A stretch of 64,000 nucleotides of DNA from Opitutaceae bacterium (GTDB taxonomy: Bacteria > Verrucomicrobiota > Verrucomicrobiia > Opitutales > Opitutaceae): assembly GCA_028280945.1 (NCBI GenBank), contig JANQKV010000058.1:1-64000 (forward strand). Direction: 5' to 3'. The notes under the pieces are model-generated. The model searched no databases, had not been told where the DNA came from, and saw only the letters and a list, made by a program, of their open reading frames with translations. Positions 24,167-33,344 of the stretch are shown here, one piece after another. Position 1 is the first letter of the stretch; every line of letters begins with the position of its first letter. A program made the position numbers and the translations under genes.

Positions 24167-26617
24167 ATGGCCACCCCGTCACTGATCGATAACGAACGCA
24201 TTGCCGCGATCAAAGCCACCGAACTGTTGGATACTCCCCCTGAGGAGTGTTTCGATCAGTATTCCCGGCTCGCCAAACGCCTATTGGGGGCAGAGATGGC
24301 AATCGTTTCGCTGGTTCTGGCGGATCGGCAGTTTTATAAAAGCTGTGTGGGGTTGTGTGGCCCTTTGGAGAACAAACGCGAGTCTCCCATCGCTTTCAGC
24401 CTTTGTAAGATTGGAGTCGAACGACGCGCTCCTCTGGTCATCAGCGATGGATTAAACGATCCCGAGTTCAAAGATCATCCGGCCATTACCGAGTTAAAGG
24501 TGAGATCCTATGCGGGGGTTCCGCTGCTCGACGAGGATGACCATGTTTTGGGAACCCTTTGCGTGGCCAACCTTGCCCCTCGAGATTGGACAAAAGACGA
24601 TTTGGAAACCCTTGAGGTATTGGCCGCAGCCGTGCGCAACGAGATTCGTCTTCGCAAACTCGAGCTCCAGCAGCGCGCCGCCCAGTCCACCAAGGATCTA
24701 TTGGTCCAGATTCTGGAAACCAGCATCGCTGCAATTGCCGTAGTCGACATGGAGGGACGGATTCTTTTCTGCAATCGGGCGGCTGAGCGATTATTGGGCC
24801 TGACACCTTCCGAGGTGGAGGGCAGGGCATACGATGATCCGGAATGGCGGTCCACCGATGTGGATGGCGGACCGTGGCCCGATGAAGACCGGCCGTTCCA
24901 ACGCGTCAAAACAACCGGTGAACCAATCCATGATATACGCCATGCGATCGAATGGCCCGATGGCACGCGAAGGATCATATCGGTAAGCGGAGCACCCCTT
25001 CGCGACCATACCGGGCAGATGACCCGGATGGTCTTTCTTATCTCAGACATCACCGAGGAATTCATGGCTCATCGGCGGGTCGAAAAAGTGGCTGGACAGT
25101 TTCAACAAACGTTTCGGATTTCACCTAACTTTGCGGTTTTATGCAGCAGGTCGGACAACAAGATTGTTGAGGTCAGCAAAGGGTTTTTGGAGGCGCTCAA
25201 AATCTCTCGCGAACAGTGTATCGGAAAACGTTTGGATGAGCTGGAGGCAGGGTTCTCCGAGGACGAAATCTCGGCCCTCTACGCGGCGGACACCGACCAA
25301 AGCGGTGATTCGATGGAACTTTCGCTGCGGGCGTCGGATGACCAGTTGCGTATCATATCCGTCCGGGCGCAGACGGTCGAAGTCGGCGATGTTCGCTATC
25401 TCCGGATCACGGGCTTTGACCTGACAAATCAGAAGGCGGCGGAGCAACGTCGCGCCACGCTCGAGTTACAACTTCGCGAGGCTCAACGCACGGAGGTGGT
25501 GGCTCAGTTGGCCGGTGGATTGGCTCACGACTTTAATAACATCCTTACGGCTATCATTGGCAATGCGGAGCTCACTGCCCGAACCATTGATTCCCAACAC
25601 CCCGCCCAACGCTCCCTCGCCGTCATCAAAAAGGCCGGCCAGCGGGCGGTGGACCAGATCCGTCAGATTCTCAGCGTGGGCGACAAATCCACGGGTGAAA
25701 TTCTCAAGGCCGACGTGGTAGAGGTCGTGAATGAGTGCGTCGAACTGTTCAAACCGCAGTGTCCGGAATCGATCACCCTGCGGGTAGAGCAACCGAAGCG
25801 TCGTGCTGCCGTTCCTGCAACTGGATCCCGATTGCACCAGATCGTGATGAACATCCTCACGAATGCGCTGCAAGCGATTGGCGACCACAACGGAACAATC
25901 GTCATTCGCATCGACCCAGGCCAACAGGCGGCGCCGCAACCGCTCACTTCAAAGGACCCGGTTCTGGTCGAGATCGAGGACGACGGACCCGGCATCGACC
26001 CGGTCCACCTCGAACAGATTTTTGAGGCATTCTTCACGACGCGGGGATCGCAGATGGGTTCGGGAATTGGCCTCACCTTGGCCCGCACCTTGGCTCGCGG
26101 TTTTGGCGGCGACATTGACGTGGAAAGCGAATGGGGGAAGGGGGCAAAGTTCCGGCTTTGGCTGCCCCGCCTGGAGCTGGGTGACCAAAAACGTGTATCA
26201 ACAAACGATCCCTTCGGACTGAGGTCGGATGGAAGTTGCGCCCGCATCCTCATGGTCGATGACGATGAGCAGGTCCTCACCACCGGCCGCCTCATGTTGG
26301 AGCAACTTGGGTTTCATGTTTCTGCGACCATCAGTCCGCGCTCAGCGCTGATCAGTCTCCGGGACAAACCGGAGGGTTACGACCTGTTGATCACGGACAA
26401 CCTGATGCCGGAGATGACAGGAGTTGAGTTGATCCAAACCCTTCGCAGCGAGGGGAATAAAATTCCCGCTGTTCTGGTGTCGGGCTACGGCACGGCCAAG
26501 GCGCAGATCGCGAGATTGGCCGACAATCGGGCGGTGTTTTTGCCCAAACCGTTTTCGATGTCCGAAGTCACCGATGCGATTGAGCGCGCGTTAAGGGTCG
26601 ATCAACCGGATTCCTGA
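24167..26617 (+). CDS. Hybrid sensor histidine kinase (GAF-PAS-PAS-HisKA-HATPase-receiver)
   Basis: A cytoplasmic 816-residue two-component kinase with no transmembrane helix. GAF domain about 1-165 (ending GTLCVANLAPRDW), PAS about 185-300 (AAIAVVDMEGRILFCNRAAERLLG), second PAS about 310-420, then HisKA with phospho-His in GLAHDFNNILTAIIGNAEL (NtrB-like subtype), N box LHQIVMNILTNALQAI, G boxes DDGPGID and MGSGIGLTLAR. The C-terminal receiver (from RILMVDDDEQ) has phospho-Asp in LLITDNLMPEMTG, Thr/Ser in VLVSGYG and Lys in FLPKPF. Signal unknown. The Hpt protein at 18778 is a possible phosphorelay partner. Confidence 0.93.
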   Translation: MATPSLIDNERIAAIKATELLDTPPEECFDQYSRLAKRLLGAEMAIVSLVLADRQFYKSCVGLCGPLENKRESPIAFSLCKIGVERRAPLVISDGLNDPEFKDHPAITELKVRSYAGVPLLDEDDHVLGTLCVANLAPRDWTKDDLETLEVLAAAVRNEIRLRKLELQQRAAQSTKDLLVQILETSIAAIAVVDMEGRILFCNRAAERLLGLTPSEVEGRAYDDPEWRSTDVDGGPWPDEDRPFQRVKTTGEPIHDIRHAIEWPDGTRRIISVSGAPLRDHTGQMTRMVFLISDITEEFMAHRRVEKVAGQFQQTFRISPNFAVLCSRSDNKIVEVSKGFLEALKISREQCIGKRLDELEAGFSEDEISALYAADTDQSGDSMELSLRASDDQLRIISVRAQTVEVGDVRYLRITGFDLTNQKAAEQRRATLELQLREAQRTEVVAQLAGGLAHDFNNILTAIIGNAELTARTIDSQHPAQRSLAVIKKAGQRAVDQIRQILSVGDKSTGEILKADVVEVVNECVELFKPQCPESITLRVEQPKRRAAVPATGSRLHQIVMNILTNALQAIGDHNGTIVIRIDPGQQAAPQPLTSKDPVLVEIEDDGPGIDPVHLEQIFEAFFTTRGSQMGSGIGLTLARTLARGFGGDIDVESEWGKGAKFRLWLPRLELGDQKRVSTNDPFGLRSDGSCARILMVDDDEQVLTTGRLMLEQLGFHVSATISPRSALISLRDKPEGYDLLITDNLMPEMTGVELIQTLRSEGNKIPAVLVSGYGTAKAQIARLADNRAVFLPKPFSMSEVTDAIERALRVDQPDS

Positions 26618-27498
26618 TCCGCCGCAGATTTCCGCGAGTAATAACGGATGTAGTCGATCTCGTAACGGTGCGGGAACAACGATTCGTCCACTCCTTTTTG
26701 CCCGCCCCAGGCACCACCAATCGCCAGGTTCACGATCAGGTATTGGGGCGCATCAAACGGCCACGCCCCCACATCATCTCCCGGTTGTCGATTGACCACG
26801 AGGTAGCGCTGGTCGTTGAAGAAGAACTCGACACGGTTCTCATACCATTCGACGGCGAAAACATTGAAGTGCAACCAAGGTTCCCTGGCCGTCGTGATGC
26901 GGTTCCCGCGGCCGTTTTTGTTCTTATGGTTATAGGTGCCGGTGTGCACATTGGCGTGCACCGTCATCGGGTCGTAGCCGACATACTCGAGGATATCGAG
27001 TTCACCGCACTCCGGCCAGGACACTTCGCCGATGTTGGTCCCTAGCGTCCAGATGGCGGGCCAAGTCCCCTTGCCGGTGGGGACACGGGCGCGGGCCTCG
27101 ATCCGGCCCAGGTGAAACTCTTGTTTTCCCTTTGTGTGCAAACTCGCGGAACTGATGCCGCGTTCAAATTTCCCGTCGAGATGAGCTTCGATGATCAATC
27201 GGCCGTCCTCGACCCGCGCGTTGCGCGATTGATCGGTATAGAATTGGCGCTCGTTGTTGCGAATGTAGCCGATTTCGTGACTCCAGTTGGCGGGATTGGG
27301 AACACCGGGAACATCGAATTCCTCAGCCCAGACCAATTCCCAGGCGGCGGGCTCAAACGGCACGCTTTCAATCACCGTGTTGGTGGTGCCGGCCAATCCT
27401 TTCGGCACATCTTCGGCGGCGTTGGCTGGCATGCCTCCCAATATCAAAATGAGTGAGGCAACAACCGGGATGGGGAAGCGGGGCAATGACATGGACAT
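26602..27498 (-). CDS. Glycoside hydrolase family 16 protein (beta-glucanase-like)
   Basis: Secreted endo-acting hydrolase of beta-1,3- or mixed-linkage glucans or related galactans. The frame runs up to 28143, but the upstream part is only the complement of exbB; I use ATG 27498 (298 residues), giving a signal peptide (PIPVVASLILILGGMPANA). The GH16 catalytic motif ExDxxE is ECGELDILEYVGYD, and WAEEFDVPG, WPAIWTLG and YLIVNLAIGGAWGG are typical surrounding blocks. No carbohydrate-binding module. It overlaps the convergent hybrid kinase gene by 16 nt at their 3' ends. Exact substrate cannot be decided from the motif alone. Confidence 0.92.
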   Translation of the reverse strand: MSMSLPRFPIPVVASLILILGGMPANAAEDVPKGLAGTTNTVIESVPFEPAAWELVWAEEFDVPGVPNPANWSHEIGYIRNNERQFYTDQSRNARVEDGRLIIEAHLDGKFERGISSASLHTKGKQEFHLGRIEARARVPTGKGTWPAIWTLGTNIGEVSWPECGELDILEYVGYDPMTVHANVHTGTYNHKNKNGRGNRITTAREPWLHFNVFAVEWYENRVEFFFNDQRYLVVNRQPGDDVGAWPFDAPQYLIVNLAIGGAWGGQKGVDESLFPHRYEIDYIRYYSRKSAADQESG

Positions 27499-27609
27499 CA
27501 GCAAGAAACGTTCTCTCCATCGACTCAAGAACGACCACCCCTTGACGCCGCAGGATGGTTTGCGAACGTTGGCTGAACTTTTTCCGCCTCCGCGCGTCTC
27601 ATCCCTTTC

Positions 27610-28209
27610 ATGCTCATGACTTTTGCGCTCATCGACATCATTACCGGTGCCGACATCCTCATCTACCCGCTGGGTCTCTGCTCTCTGGTAATGGTCTTTA
27701 TCCTTTGTGAACGCGCCTACGCACTCCGCCGCGATGCTGTCATGCCGACCGACTTGGTTGAGGCTGTGGTCGACGGACGTCCCTACGCCGGAGGCAAGGA
27801 ATCGGTGCTGGCTCGCATCATTGAATTTTCGGAGCGGCACCAGGGCGACGAGGACGCCGTCAAGGCCTTTGCCCGCCTGGAGGTCAATCGGATGGAACGC
27901 GGCATCCCCTATCTGGATATCATTTACGCGGCGGCGCCCTTGCTGGGGTTGACGGGCACGGTGTGGTCTCTGCTTCGCGTGTTTTCCTCCATCTCCGGCG
28001 AAACCGGGTTGCCCGACCCGGTGGCGTTTACCAGCGGTGTGGCCTTGGCCCTGTCGGCCACTTTGTTGGGTTTGACGATTGCGATCCCGGCACTTGTCGG
28101 GGGTGGTTACATGCAGCGGCGTGTCGAGAACTACGCGGCCCAATTGGATGTGATTCTGGAGCGGGTTCTGGGACGGAAGGGATTGGTCAAGGACGAGACC
28201 TCGGCATGA
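27610..28209 (+). CDS. exbB: MotA/TolQ/ExbB proton channel family protein
   Basis: Inner-membrane protein (199 aa) with three hydrophobic helices: near the N-terminus (DILIYPLGLCSLVMVFILCE), and two after the cytoplasmic loop (LDIIYAAAPLLGLTGTVWSLL and TSGVALALSATLLGLTIAIP) carrying the conserved Gly- and Thr-rich faces that line the proton path. It pairs with the ExbD-like gene with a 4-nt ATGA overlap. It powers outer-membrane transporters or a related envelope task; no tonB gene is adjacent. Confidence 0.9.
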   Translation: MLMTFALIDIITGADILIYPLGLCSLVMVFILCERAYALRRDAVMPTDLVEAVVDGRPYAGGKESVLARIIEFSERHQGDEDAVKAFARLEVNRMERGIPYLDIIYAAAPLLGLTGTVWSLLRVFSSISGETGLPDPVAFTSGVALALSATLLGLTIAIPALVGGGYMQRRVENYAAQLDVILERVLGRKGLVKDETSA

Positions 28210-28604
28210 GCAATCTTTACCAACGGCGCCGCAAACGCCCGGAGATGAACCTGCTCCCGCTGATCGATGTCTTGGTGATGCTGATCTTCTTCGCCTTCGT
28301 AACCATGCAATTCCGTTCGGCCGCTACGCTGAATATCACGCTGCCCAAGGTGGAGACGGCGGGCAAAAACGAGTTCAAGGGCACCATCACGATCGGCGTC
28401 GATAATGAAGGCACCATTTCGTTTAACGGGCAGGTGGTCACGGAAGATGAAATCGAAGGGTTGCTTGAACAGGTGAAGGAAATCGACCGTGACATCCCGG
28501 TGCTGATCGCGGCAGACGAGCAAACGCCGCTGAAGACCGTGGCATTCCTGATGGATGCCTGCCGCAAAACCGGTCTTAACCGATTCAGCCTGCAAAGCCG
28601 GTAA
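28206..28604 (+). CDS. exbD: ExbD/TolR family biopolymer transport protein
   Basis: A 132-residue protein: basic cytoplasmic tail (NLYQRRRKRPEMNL), one membrane helix with the essential Asp in PLIDVLVMLIFFAFV, and a periplasmic domain ending RFSLQSR. Translation starts at ATG 28206, overlapping the exbB stop; longer upstream reading is not needed and would overlap exbB. Forms the energy-transducing complex with the ExbB-like protein. Two-gene operon without tonB or pal, so TolQR- and ExbBD-type roles cannot be separated by context. Confidence 0.9.
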   Translation: MSNLYQRRRKRPEMNLLPLIDVLVMLIFFAFVTMQFRSAATLNITLPKVETAGKNEFKGTITIGVDNEGTISFNGQVVTEDEIEGLLEQVKEIDRDIPVLIAADEQTPLKTVAFLMDACRKTGLNRFSLQSR

Positions 28605-28624
28605 TTTCCCTTCATCGTGCCGGG

Positions 28625-29305
28625 ATGAAGATTCTGATTACCGGAGTATCGAAGGGACTCGGCCGGGCCTTGGCCGACACTTACATGGCCGACGGGCACC
28701 AAGTGATCGGTTGCGGGCGCGACCCGGAACAGATTCTGGATCTGCGTTTTGGTTGCGACGAGGCCCATCGATTCGACATCGTCGACGTGTCGCAGGCCAA
28801 CAAAGTCAACGTGTGGTATGAGACCGTGGATGCTTCCCATGGCACCCCGGACTTGATCATCAACAACGCGGCCTTGATGAACGCCCCGGCGAATCTTTGG
28901 GAGATCCCCACCAAGGATTTTGAGCAACTTGTGAACGTGAACGTGACCGGGGTTTTCAACGTCATTCGTGCCTTCGTCCCCGACATGGTGAAACGAGGCA
29001 CCGGCGTGATTGTGAACCTGTCATCAGGGTGGGGACGCGGGGTTTCACCGCAGGTGGCGCCTTATTGCGCGTCCAAATTTGCGATCGAGGGACTGTCGAA
29101 AGCGATGGCCGAGGAGTTACCCGATCCCATGGCCTGCGTGCCTCTTAATCCCGGGGTCATCGCGACTGCCATGCTCAAGCGGGCCTGGGGGGACGACGCG
29201 GAGCGCTACCCGGACCCGACCGAATGGGCCAAAACCGCCGCGCCCTACATTTTGCAACTCGGCCGCAAGGACAACGGACAGAGCGTCAGCGTGCCGGGAG
29301 CATAG
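28625..29305 (+). CDS. SDR family oxidoreductase
   Basis: NAD(P)-dependent short-chain dehydrogenase, 226 residues. Cofactor motif ITGVSKGLGRAL at the N-terminus, NNAA in IINNAALMNAP, catalytic Ser in NLSSGWGRG and YxxxK in YCASKFAIEG, so it should be active. Substrate unknown. It lies 20 nt after exbD on the same strand and its 3' end overlaps the convergent HDAC-like gene by 20 nt. Confidence 0.85.
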   Translation: MKILITGVSKGLGRALADTYMADGHQVIGCGRDPEQILDLRFGCDEAHRFDIVDVSQANKVNVWYETVDASHGTPDLIINNAALMNAPANLWEIPTKDFEQLVNVNVTGVFNVIRAFVPDMVKRGTGVIVNLSSGWGRGVSPQVAPYCASKFAIEGLSKAMAEELPDPMACVPLNPGVIATAMLKRAWGDDAERYPDPTEWAKTAAPYILQLGRKDNGQSVSVPGA

Positions 29306-30215
29306 TTGGTTTCTCCGCGTAGTGCTGATGCCAATACGCGGCACAACGTCGCACCGTTTCGGCATGGAGGCGGGCGGTGTGAACCCGGTCTCGATTGTAA
29401 CCCCCGCCGTAAAGGACCGCGGTGGGCACCTGGTGGCGCGTGACAAGTTCCAATACGAACTGATCACGAACCGCGAAGTCCGCATCGTCCAAGCCCATCT
29501 GGCCAAATCGATCGTTGTGATGGAGGTCAGCCCCGGTGATCCAAAAGCAAAAGTCGGGGCGGAATTCCCCGAAGGCCTCGGGCAGGGTGGATTCAAGTTG
29601 TTCGAGAAAGTCGGTGCCATTCACGTAGCGCGGAAGCGGCACATCGAGTCGACCCGGCGTCTTGACGGCGGGATAGTTTTTGCCGACATGAATCGAGTAG
29701 GTGAATACCCGTTCGTCCGCGGCAAAGATACCATGGGTGCCGTTGCCTTGGTGAGCGTCGGTGTCGACAATGAAGAAGCGCAAGTTTGGCGCCGAAGTTT
29801 GCCATCTCCGGATCGCGATCGCGACGTCGTTGAGCACGCAATAACCCAGCCCCCGGTCGGCAAAGGCATGATGGGTGCCGCCCGCCAGATTGCAGGCCAG
29901 GCCCTCGGCTTGGGCCGCCTCGGTGGCTTGCAGGGTGCCGCCCACTTCCAAGGCTGAACGAGCCAAGAGCCCGGCTCCGGCTGGAAGCCCGAGTTTTACC
30001 GCCTCCGTCCGTTCAAGATGACCACGGTGAATTTTCTCCAAATAGCCCGCGGTATGTACACGTCGCAGATCGGCTTCAGTTGCCGGCACCGAATCCTCAA
30101 TGGAGAGGTGTGCCGTTCCTTCGAGCATCGCGGCGGAGCGCCAGAATTTGTCCATCGGAAACGGATGCCTCACCGGAAGCGGGAAAACGTAGTCGGGATG
30201 GGTAAAACAGCGCAT
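29286..30215 (-). CDS. Histone deacetylase-family (acetylpolyamine/acetyllysine amidohydrolase-like) protein
   Basis: Zinc amidohydrolase of 309 residues. Conserved blocks: RRVHTAGYLEKI, the His pair in LAGGTHHAF, zinc ligands Asp and His in DTDAHQGNGT, third ligand Asp in TGADLHHNDRFG, and the Gly-rich loop VLYGGGYNR. All key residues appear present. Bacterial members act on acetylated small molecules or possibly proteins; it resembles the class IV-like bacterial group. The neighbouring MFS gene is 12 nt upstream on the same strand, forming a small unit HDAC-MFS-Dtd reading in the order dtd, MFS, HDAC. Confidence 0.9.
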   Translation of the reverse strand: MRCFTHPDYVFPLPVRHPFPMDKFWRSAAMLEGTAHLSIEDSVPATEADLRRVHTAGYLEKIHRGHLERTEAVKLGLPAGAGLLARSALEVGGTLQATEAAQAEGLACNLAGGTHHAFADRGLGYCVLNDVAIAIRRWQTSAPNLRFFIVDTDAHQGNGTHGIFAADERVFTYSIHVGKNYPAVKTPGRLDVPLPRYVNGTDFLEQLESTLPEAFGEFRPDFCFWITGADLHHNDRFGQMGLDDADFAVRDQFVLELVTRHQVPTAVLYGGGYNRDRVHTARLHAETVRRCAAYWHQHYAEKPTMLPAR

Positions 30216-30227
30216 GGAGACAGGCCA

Positions 30228-31460
30228 TCAGTCTGCCGACGCGGGGGGTTGGCGGCGACCGATTGCCGCGGCAACACTCCCCAATCCCAGTGCAATCGCA
30301 AATGCGGTGAGCATGACGGGAAATCCCACTCCTGCCTCAAGGAGCAGGCCCGCCAGAACCGGGCCGGCCGCCGAGGAAAAGACCGCCAGGGATCCCGTCA
30401 TGCCTTTGATCGCACCGAGTTGAGCACTGCCGTAAATCTCAGCCCACATGGCGGTGAACACGCTGCTGGCGGCACCGAACGTCAGACCAATCAAACCAAA
30501 GCAAAGCATCCCAACCGGAGGCGCATCGATCCATGCCAACAGTCCCAGGGCCGCGGCCGCCGGAATCGATACCCAGGGCACCAACGACAGGGCACCCACT
30601 TGGTCGATTCGTTTGCCGGCGACCAACGAGGTTCCTGCCCTGAATACGGCGAACACGGTGAACAGTGATGCCATGTAAGGCAGGCTCCAACCCTTGCTCG
30701 TGGCAATGGGAGCCTGGTAGAGAAACACCGCTGTCATCAACATGGGGATGAGCATCTGCACCGGCAACAACCACCAGAAGCGACGTTCGCCGGCCATGGT
30801 GCGAAAGGAACGGCGGAGGTGACCTTGGGGTGGAGGCGTTGCGGACGCGCCATCGAAGTCGCTGGCCACAAACGTTTCGAAGCGAGCTCGTCGAATCAAG
30901 GCGCTGAAACCCCATGGCAGCACCACCAGATAGAGTGCGGCGATCGCGAACCAGAGGGTCTGCCAGGGGACCCAAAGCAAGAGCAGGGCGACGACGGGAG
31001 GTAACAATGCTTCTCCGCCGGCGTAACCCAGGGAGCTGATTCCGAGCGCCACGCCGCGACGTTTTTCGAACCCCTTGGCCATGGTGGTATTGGCGATGTG
31101 CGTGACCAATCCCGGCCCGGTCAGTCTTAGTCCGATTACCGCCAAAACCAGCATGATGGGATGAACGGTAAGTGCCATCAACAGCGCGGCCAGTCCGAGT
31201 CCGCGCAGCACCCGGCGCGTGTAAAGCGCGAGTGGCGTCGTGTCATAATGTGCCGCAATAAAGGGCAGCAATGCCGCGCCGATCAGAGTGCCTGTTCCGT
31301 AGACGGTGCCGAACTGGCCTTCCGTCAAAGGCAGGGCGACCACCAGCGAAGGCACGAACAATGAAATAAAAAACGTTTGCCCGCAGCTGGTGAAAAACGT
31401 CGCGCCGAAACCAAAACCGGCTTCAACCGGCTGTTCCCGCATGAACCGGCGATAGCTCAA
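30228..31460 (-). CDS. MFS transporter
   Basis: A 410-residue protein with about 12 hydrophobic helices (for example TFFISLFVPSLVVALP, GLVTHIANTTMAKGF after helix 4, and WLLPVQMLIPMLMTAVFLYQ). The start overlaps the dtd stop by 4 nt (ATGA), so it is coupled to dtd. It differs in sequence from the MFS protein at 16566. Substrate unknown; it resembles oxalate/formate or monocarboxylate-type MFS members only loosely. Confidence 0.85.
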   Translation of the reverse strand: MSYRRFMREQPVEAGFGFGATFFTSCGQTFFISLFVPSLVVALPLTEGQFGTVYGTGTLIGAALLPFIAAHYDTTPLALYTRRVLRGLGLAALLMALTVHPIMLVLAVIGLRLTGPGLVTHIANTTMAKGFEKRRGVALGISSLGYAGGEALLPPVVALLLLWVPWQTLWFAIAALYLVVLPWGFSALIRRARFETFVASDFDGASATPPPQGHLRRSFRTMAGERRFWWLLPVQMLIPMLMTAVFLYQAPIATSKGWSLPYMASLFTVFAVFRAGTSLVAGKRIDQVGALSLVPWVSIPAAAALGLLAWIDAPPVGMLCFGLIGLTFGAASSVFTAMWAEIYGSAQLGAIKGMTGSLAVFSSAAGPVLAGLLLEAGVGFPVMLTAFAIALGLGSVAAAIGRRQPPASAD

Positions 31461-31918
31461 GATCGGTGCGCCTCCGGCGAATCGACAATGAGAGTGACCG
31501 GACCGTCATTCACCAAGGACACCGCCATTACTGCGCCGAACTCACCGGTGGCGACTGCGTCATGGCCCAGCATGCCGCGCAACCGCTCGACAAACTCGTT
31601 GTAGAGCGGAATCGCGTGTTCGGGGGGAGCTGCATCGTTGAACGATGGGCGGGTGCCCTTGCGGGTGCGCGCGTGCAGGGTGAACTGGCTGATCACCAGC
31701 GCCTGGCCGCCGACGTCGATCAAAGACCGGTTCATGTTGCTGTTGTCGTCGGGATAGATGCGCAACCGGCAGACCTTTTCCGCCAACCACGCAGCGGCAT
31801 CCGGGGTGTCCGATTTGGCGATACCAACGAGAACCACCATACCGGGACCGACTGAGCCAATGGTTTCGCTGCCAACAGCCACGGATGCTTGGCTGACACG
31901 TTGAACAACGGCGCGCAT
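31457..31918 (-). CDS. dtd: D-aminoacyl-tRNA deacylase
   Basis: Removes D-amino acids (and glycine from tRNA-Ala) mischarged onto tRNA. 153 residues with the two signature motifs: SQFTL (in LVISQFTLHAR) and NDGPVTL near the C-terminus, which corresponds to the Gly-cisPro (GP) motif that enforces chirality. The N-terminus MRAVVQRVSQASV is typical. It heads a coupled minus-strand unit with the MFS and HDAC-like genes. Confidence 0.95.
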   Translation of the reverse strand: MRAVVQRVSQASVAVGSETIGSVGPGMVVLVGIAKSDTPDAAAWLAEKVCRLRIYPDDNSNMNRSLIDVGGQALVISQFTLHARTRKGTRPSFNDAAPPEHAIPLYNEFVERLRGMLGHDAVATGEFGAVMAVSLVNDGPVTLIVDSPEAHRS

Positions 31919-31927
31919 GGTCCGGAT

Positions 31928-33268
31928 TTAGTCCAAGGGCTTCACCAGCACCTTGGCGTTGCGGCCATTTGACTGGGCCGCCTCGCGCCGGTCAGCGGGC
32001 AACACCCTGTCATCACTCAGCGTGAAGCCACATACGGAGGTGAAAAAGCTCGAGCTCTGGGTGGAAAGGGCAACGAGCTGGCGCGCGCCGCGCTCCTTTG
32101 CCTGCAGGGCGGCGAATTCGACCATCTTGCGCCCTATGCCCCGTTTGTGGTGGAAGGGCATCACGCAGAGGGAGCCCAATTCAGCGATCTCCGGGGTATC
32201 CGGATCAAAGTAGAGCGTGATGCAGGCGATGATGTTTTCATCGATGGCAAAGACATAGAAGTCGTCGATGTGGGTTTCGATTGCCGCCAGATCACGATAA
32301 ATCAGCTCCTCTCGTTCCACGGCACTGCGGATCAAGCTGTGGATAAAGCGGGCATCGTTGCGTTCGGCCGGCCGGATTTGCTGGTAGTCATTGCCATAGA
32401 TCAGGGTGCCGATTCCATCGCTGGAAAACACCTCGTTCAGCAGTCCGTCATAGACACGGCCATCGATGAGGTGAACCCGTGGCACCCCGCTTTGGATGCC
32501 CCGGACGGCGTGTTCAGCTTTCGAATGAACATCGGCCGGGATGCGATGAGACTCGGACTTAAGCAGTCCGGCCAACTCCTCCACCGCAATGTCACGACGG
32601 AGCGATTCATCAACGAAGAGGCCTTCCCGTTGGCTGAGGAAAATGACTTTGGTCGCCTCCAGTGCCTTCGCGACCTCCACCGCCAGCAGGTCGGAATTGA
32701 TGCGCAACGTGCCGCCATCGGGACCGAATCCGATCGGTTGAATGATGGGCACAATGTCCGCGGCGAAGAGATGCTTGAGTGTTTCCCGATCGATACGGTC
32801 GACTTTGCCGGTAAACTCACGGTCGGATCCCTTGATCACTCCAACGGGAAGTGCACGCACGGCATTGGTGATGGCGCACTTGAGACCGGTCTGGGTGAGT
32901 CCCTCCAGAATGAGGTGGGATACCCGGGAGGATGCGCGCACGGCAAGGTCGAGGGTGGCGGCATCCGTGGTGCCGGTGCCATCAGCGTCGCTGAGAACAA
33001 TGCTACGGGCGCCAGCCAAATCAGTCAGTTGGGCCGAGATGCCGTGAACGAGCACCACTTTGATTTTCAGACTGCGCAGGACCGCGATGTCGACCAGGAG
33101 ATTGGCCAGATTGTCGTCAGCGATCACGGCCCCGTCCAATGCCACCACAAAAATCTGATCCCGAAAGCGCGGGATATACTTCAGGATGCCCCGCAGGTCG
33201 GTGGGTTTAAGTTGCGGCTCACCGGAGGAGGGTGAAGGCGCGGAGGTTGATTCGTGGCCGGAAGTCAT
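31928..33268 (-). CDS. argA: Amino-acid N-acetyltransferase (N-acetylglutamate synthase, ArgA type)
   Basis: First step of arginine synthesis by classical NAGS. N-terminal amino-acid-kinase-like domain (about 30-290: IFVVALDGAVIADDN, KVVLVHGISAQLTDL, IQPIGFGPDGGTLRINSDLLA) and C-terminal GNAT domain (ELGSLCVMPFHHKRGIGRKMVEFAA with the acetyl-CoA loop). Length from ATG 33268 is 446 residues; a TTG at 33316 is less likely. The kinase-like domain usually binds the feedback inhibitor arginine. It lies 9 nt from dtd on the same strand, but the pathways are unrelated. Confidence 0.93.
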   Translation of the reverse strand: MTSGHESTSAPSPSSGEPQLKPTDLRGILKYIPRFRDQIFVVALDGAVIADDNLANLLVDIAVLRSLKIKVVLVHGISAQLTDLAGARSIVLSDADGTGTTDAATLDLAVRASSRVSHLILEGLTQTGLKCAITNAVRALPVGVIKGSDREFTGKVDRIDRETLKHLFAADIVPIIQPIGFGPDGGTLRINSDLLAVEVAKALEATKVIFLSQREGLFVDESLRRDIAVEELAGLLKSESHRIPADVHSKAEHAVRGIQSGVPRVHLIDGRVYDGLLNEVFSSDGIGTLIYGNDYQQIRPAERNDARFIHSLIRSAVEREELIYRDLAAIETHIDDFYVFAIDENIIACITLYFDPDTPEIAELGSLCVMPFHHKRGIGRKMVEFAALQAKERGARQLVALSTQSSSFFTSVCGFTLSDDRVLPADRREAAQSNGRNAKVLVKPLD

Positions 33269-33344
33269 GGCGGTGGGCAGGTGCGGCGTTCTCGGGCAAA
33301 CGAGGGAGTTCGTCAACCACGCGGGAGAGGCCGTCTCTAAACGG

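Noticed and set aside
27499-28143. N-terminal extension of the GH16 protein
   Set aside because: The extension is the complement of exbB; the ATG at 27498 gives a proper signal peptide.
32147-33235. 362-codon plus-strand frame opposite argA
   Set aside because: Antisense shadow of a gene with clear kinase-like and GNAT motifs.
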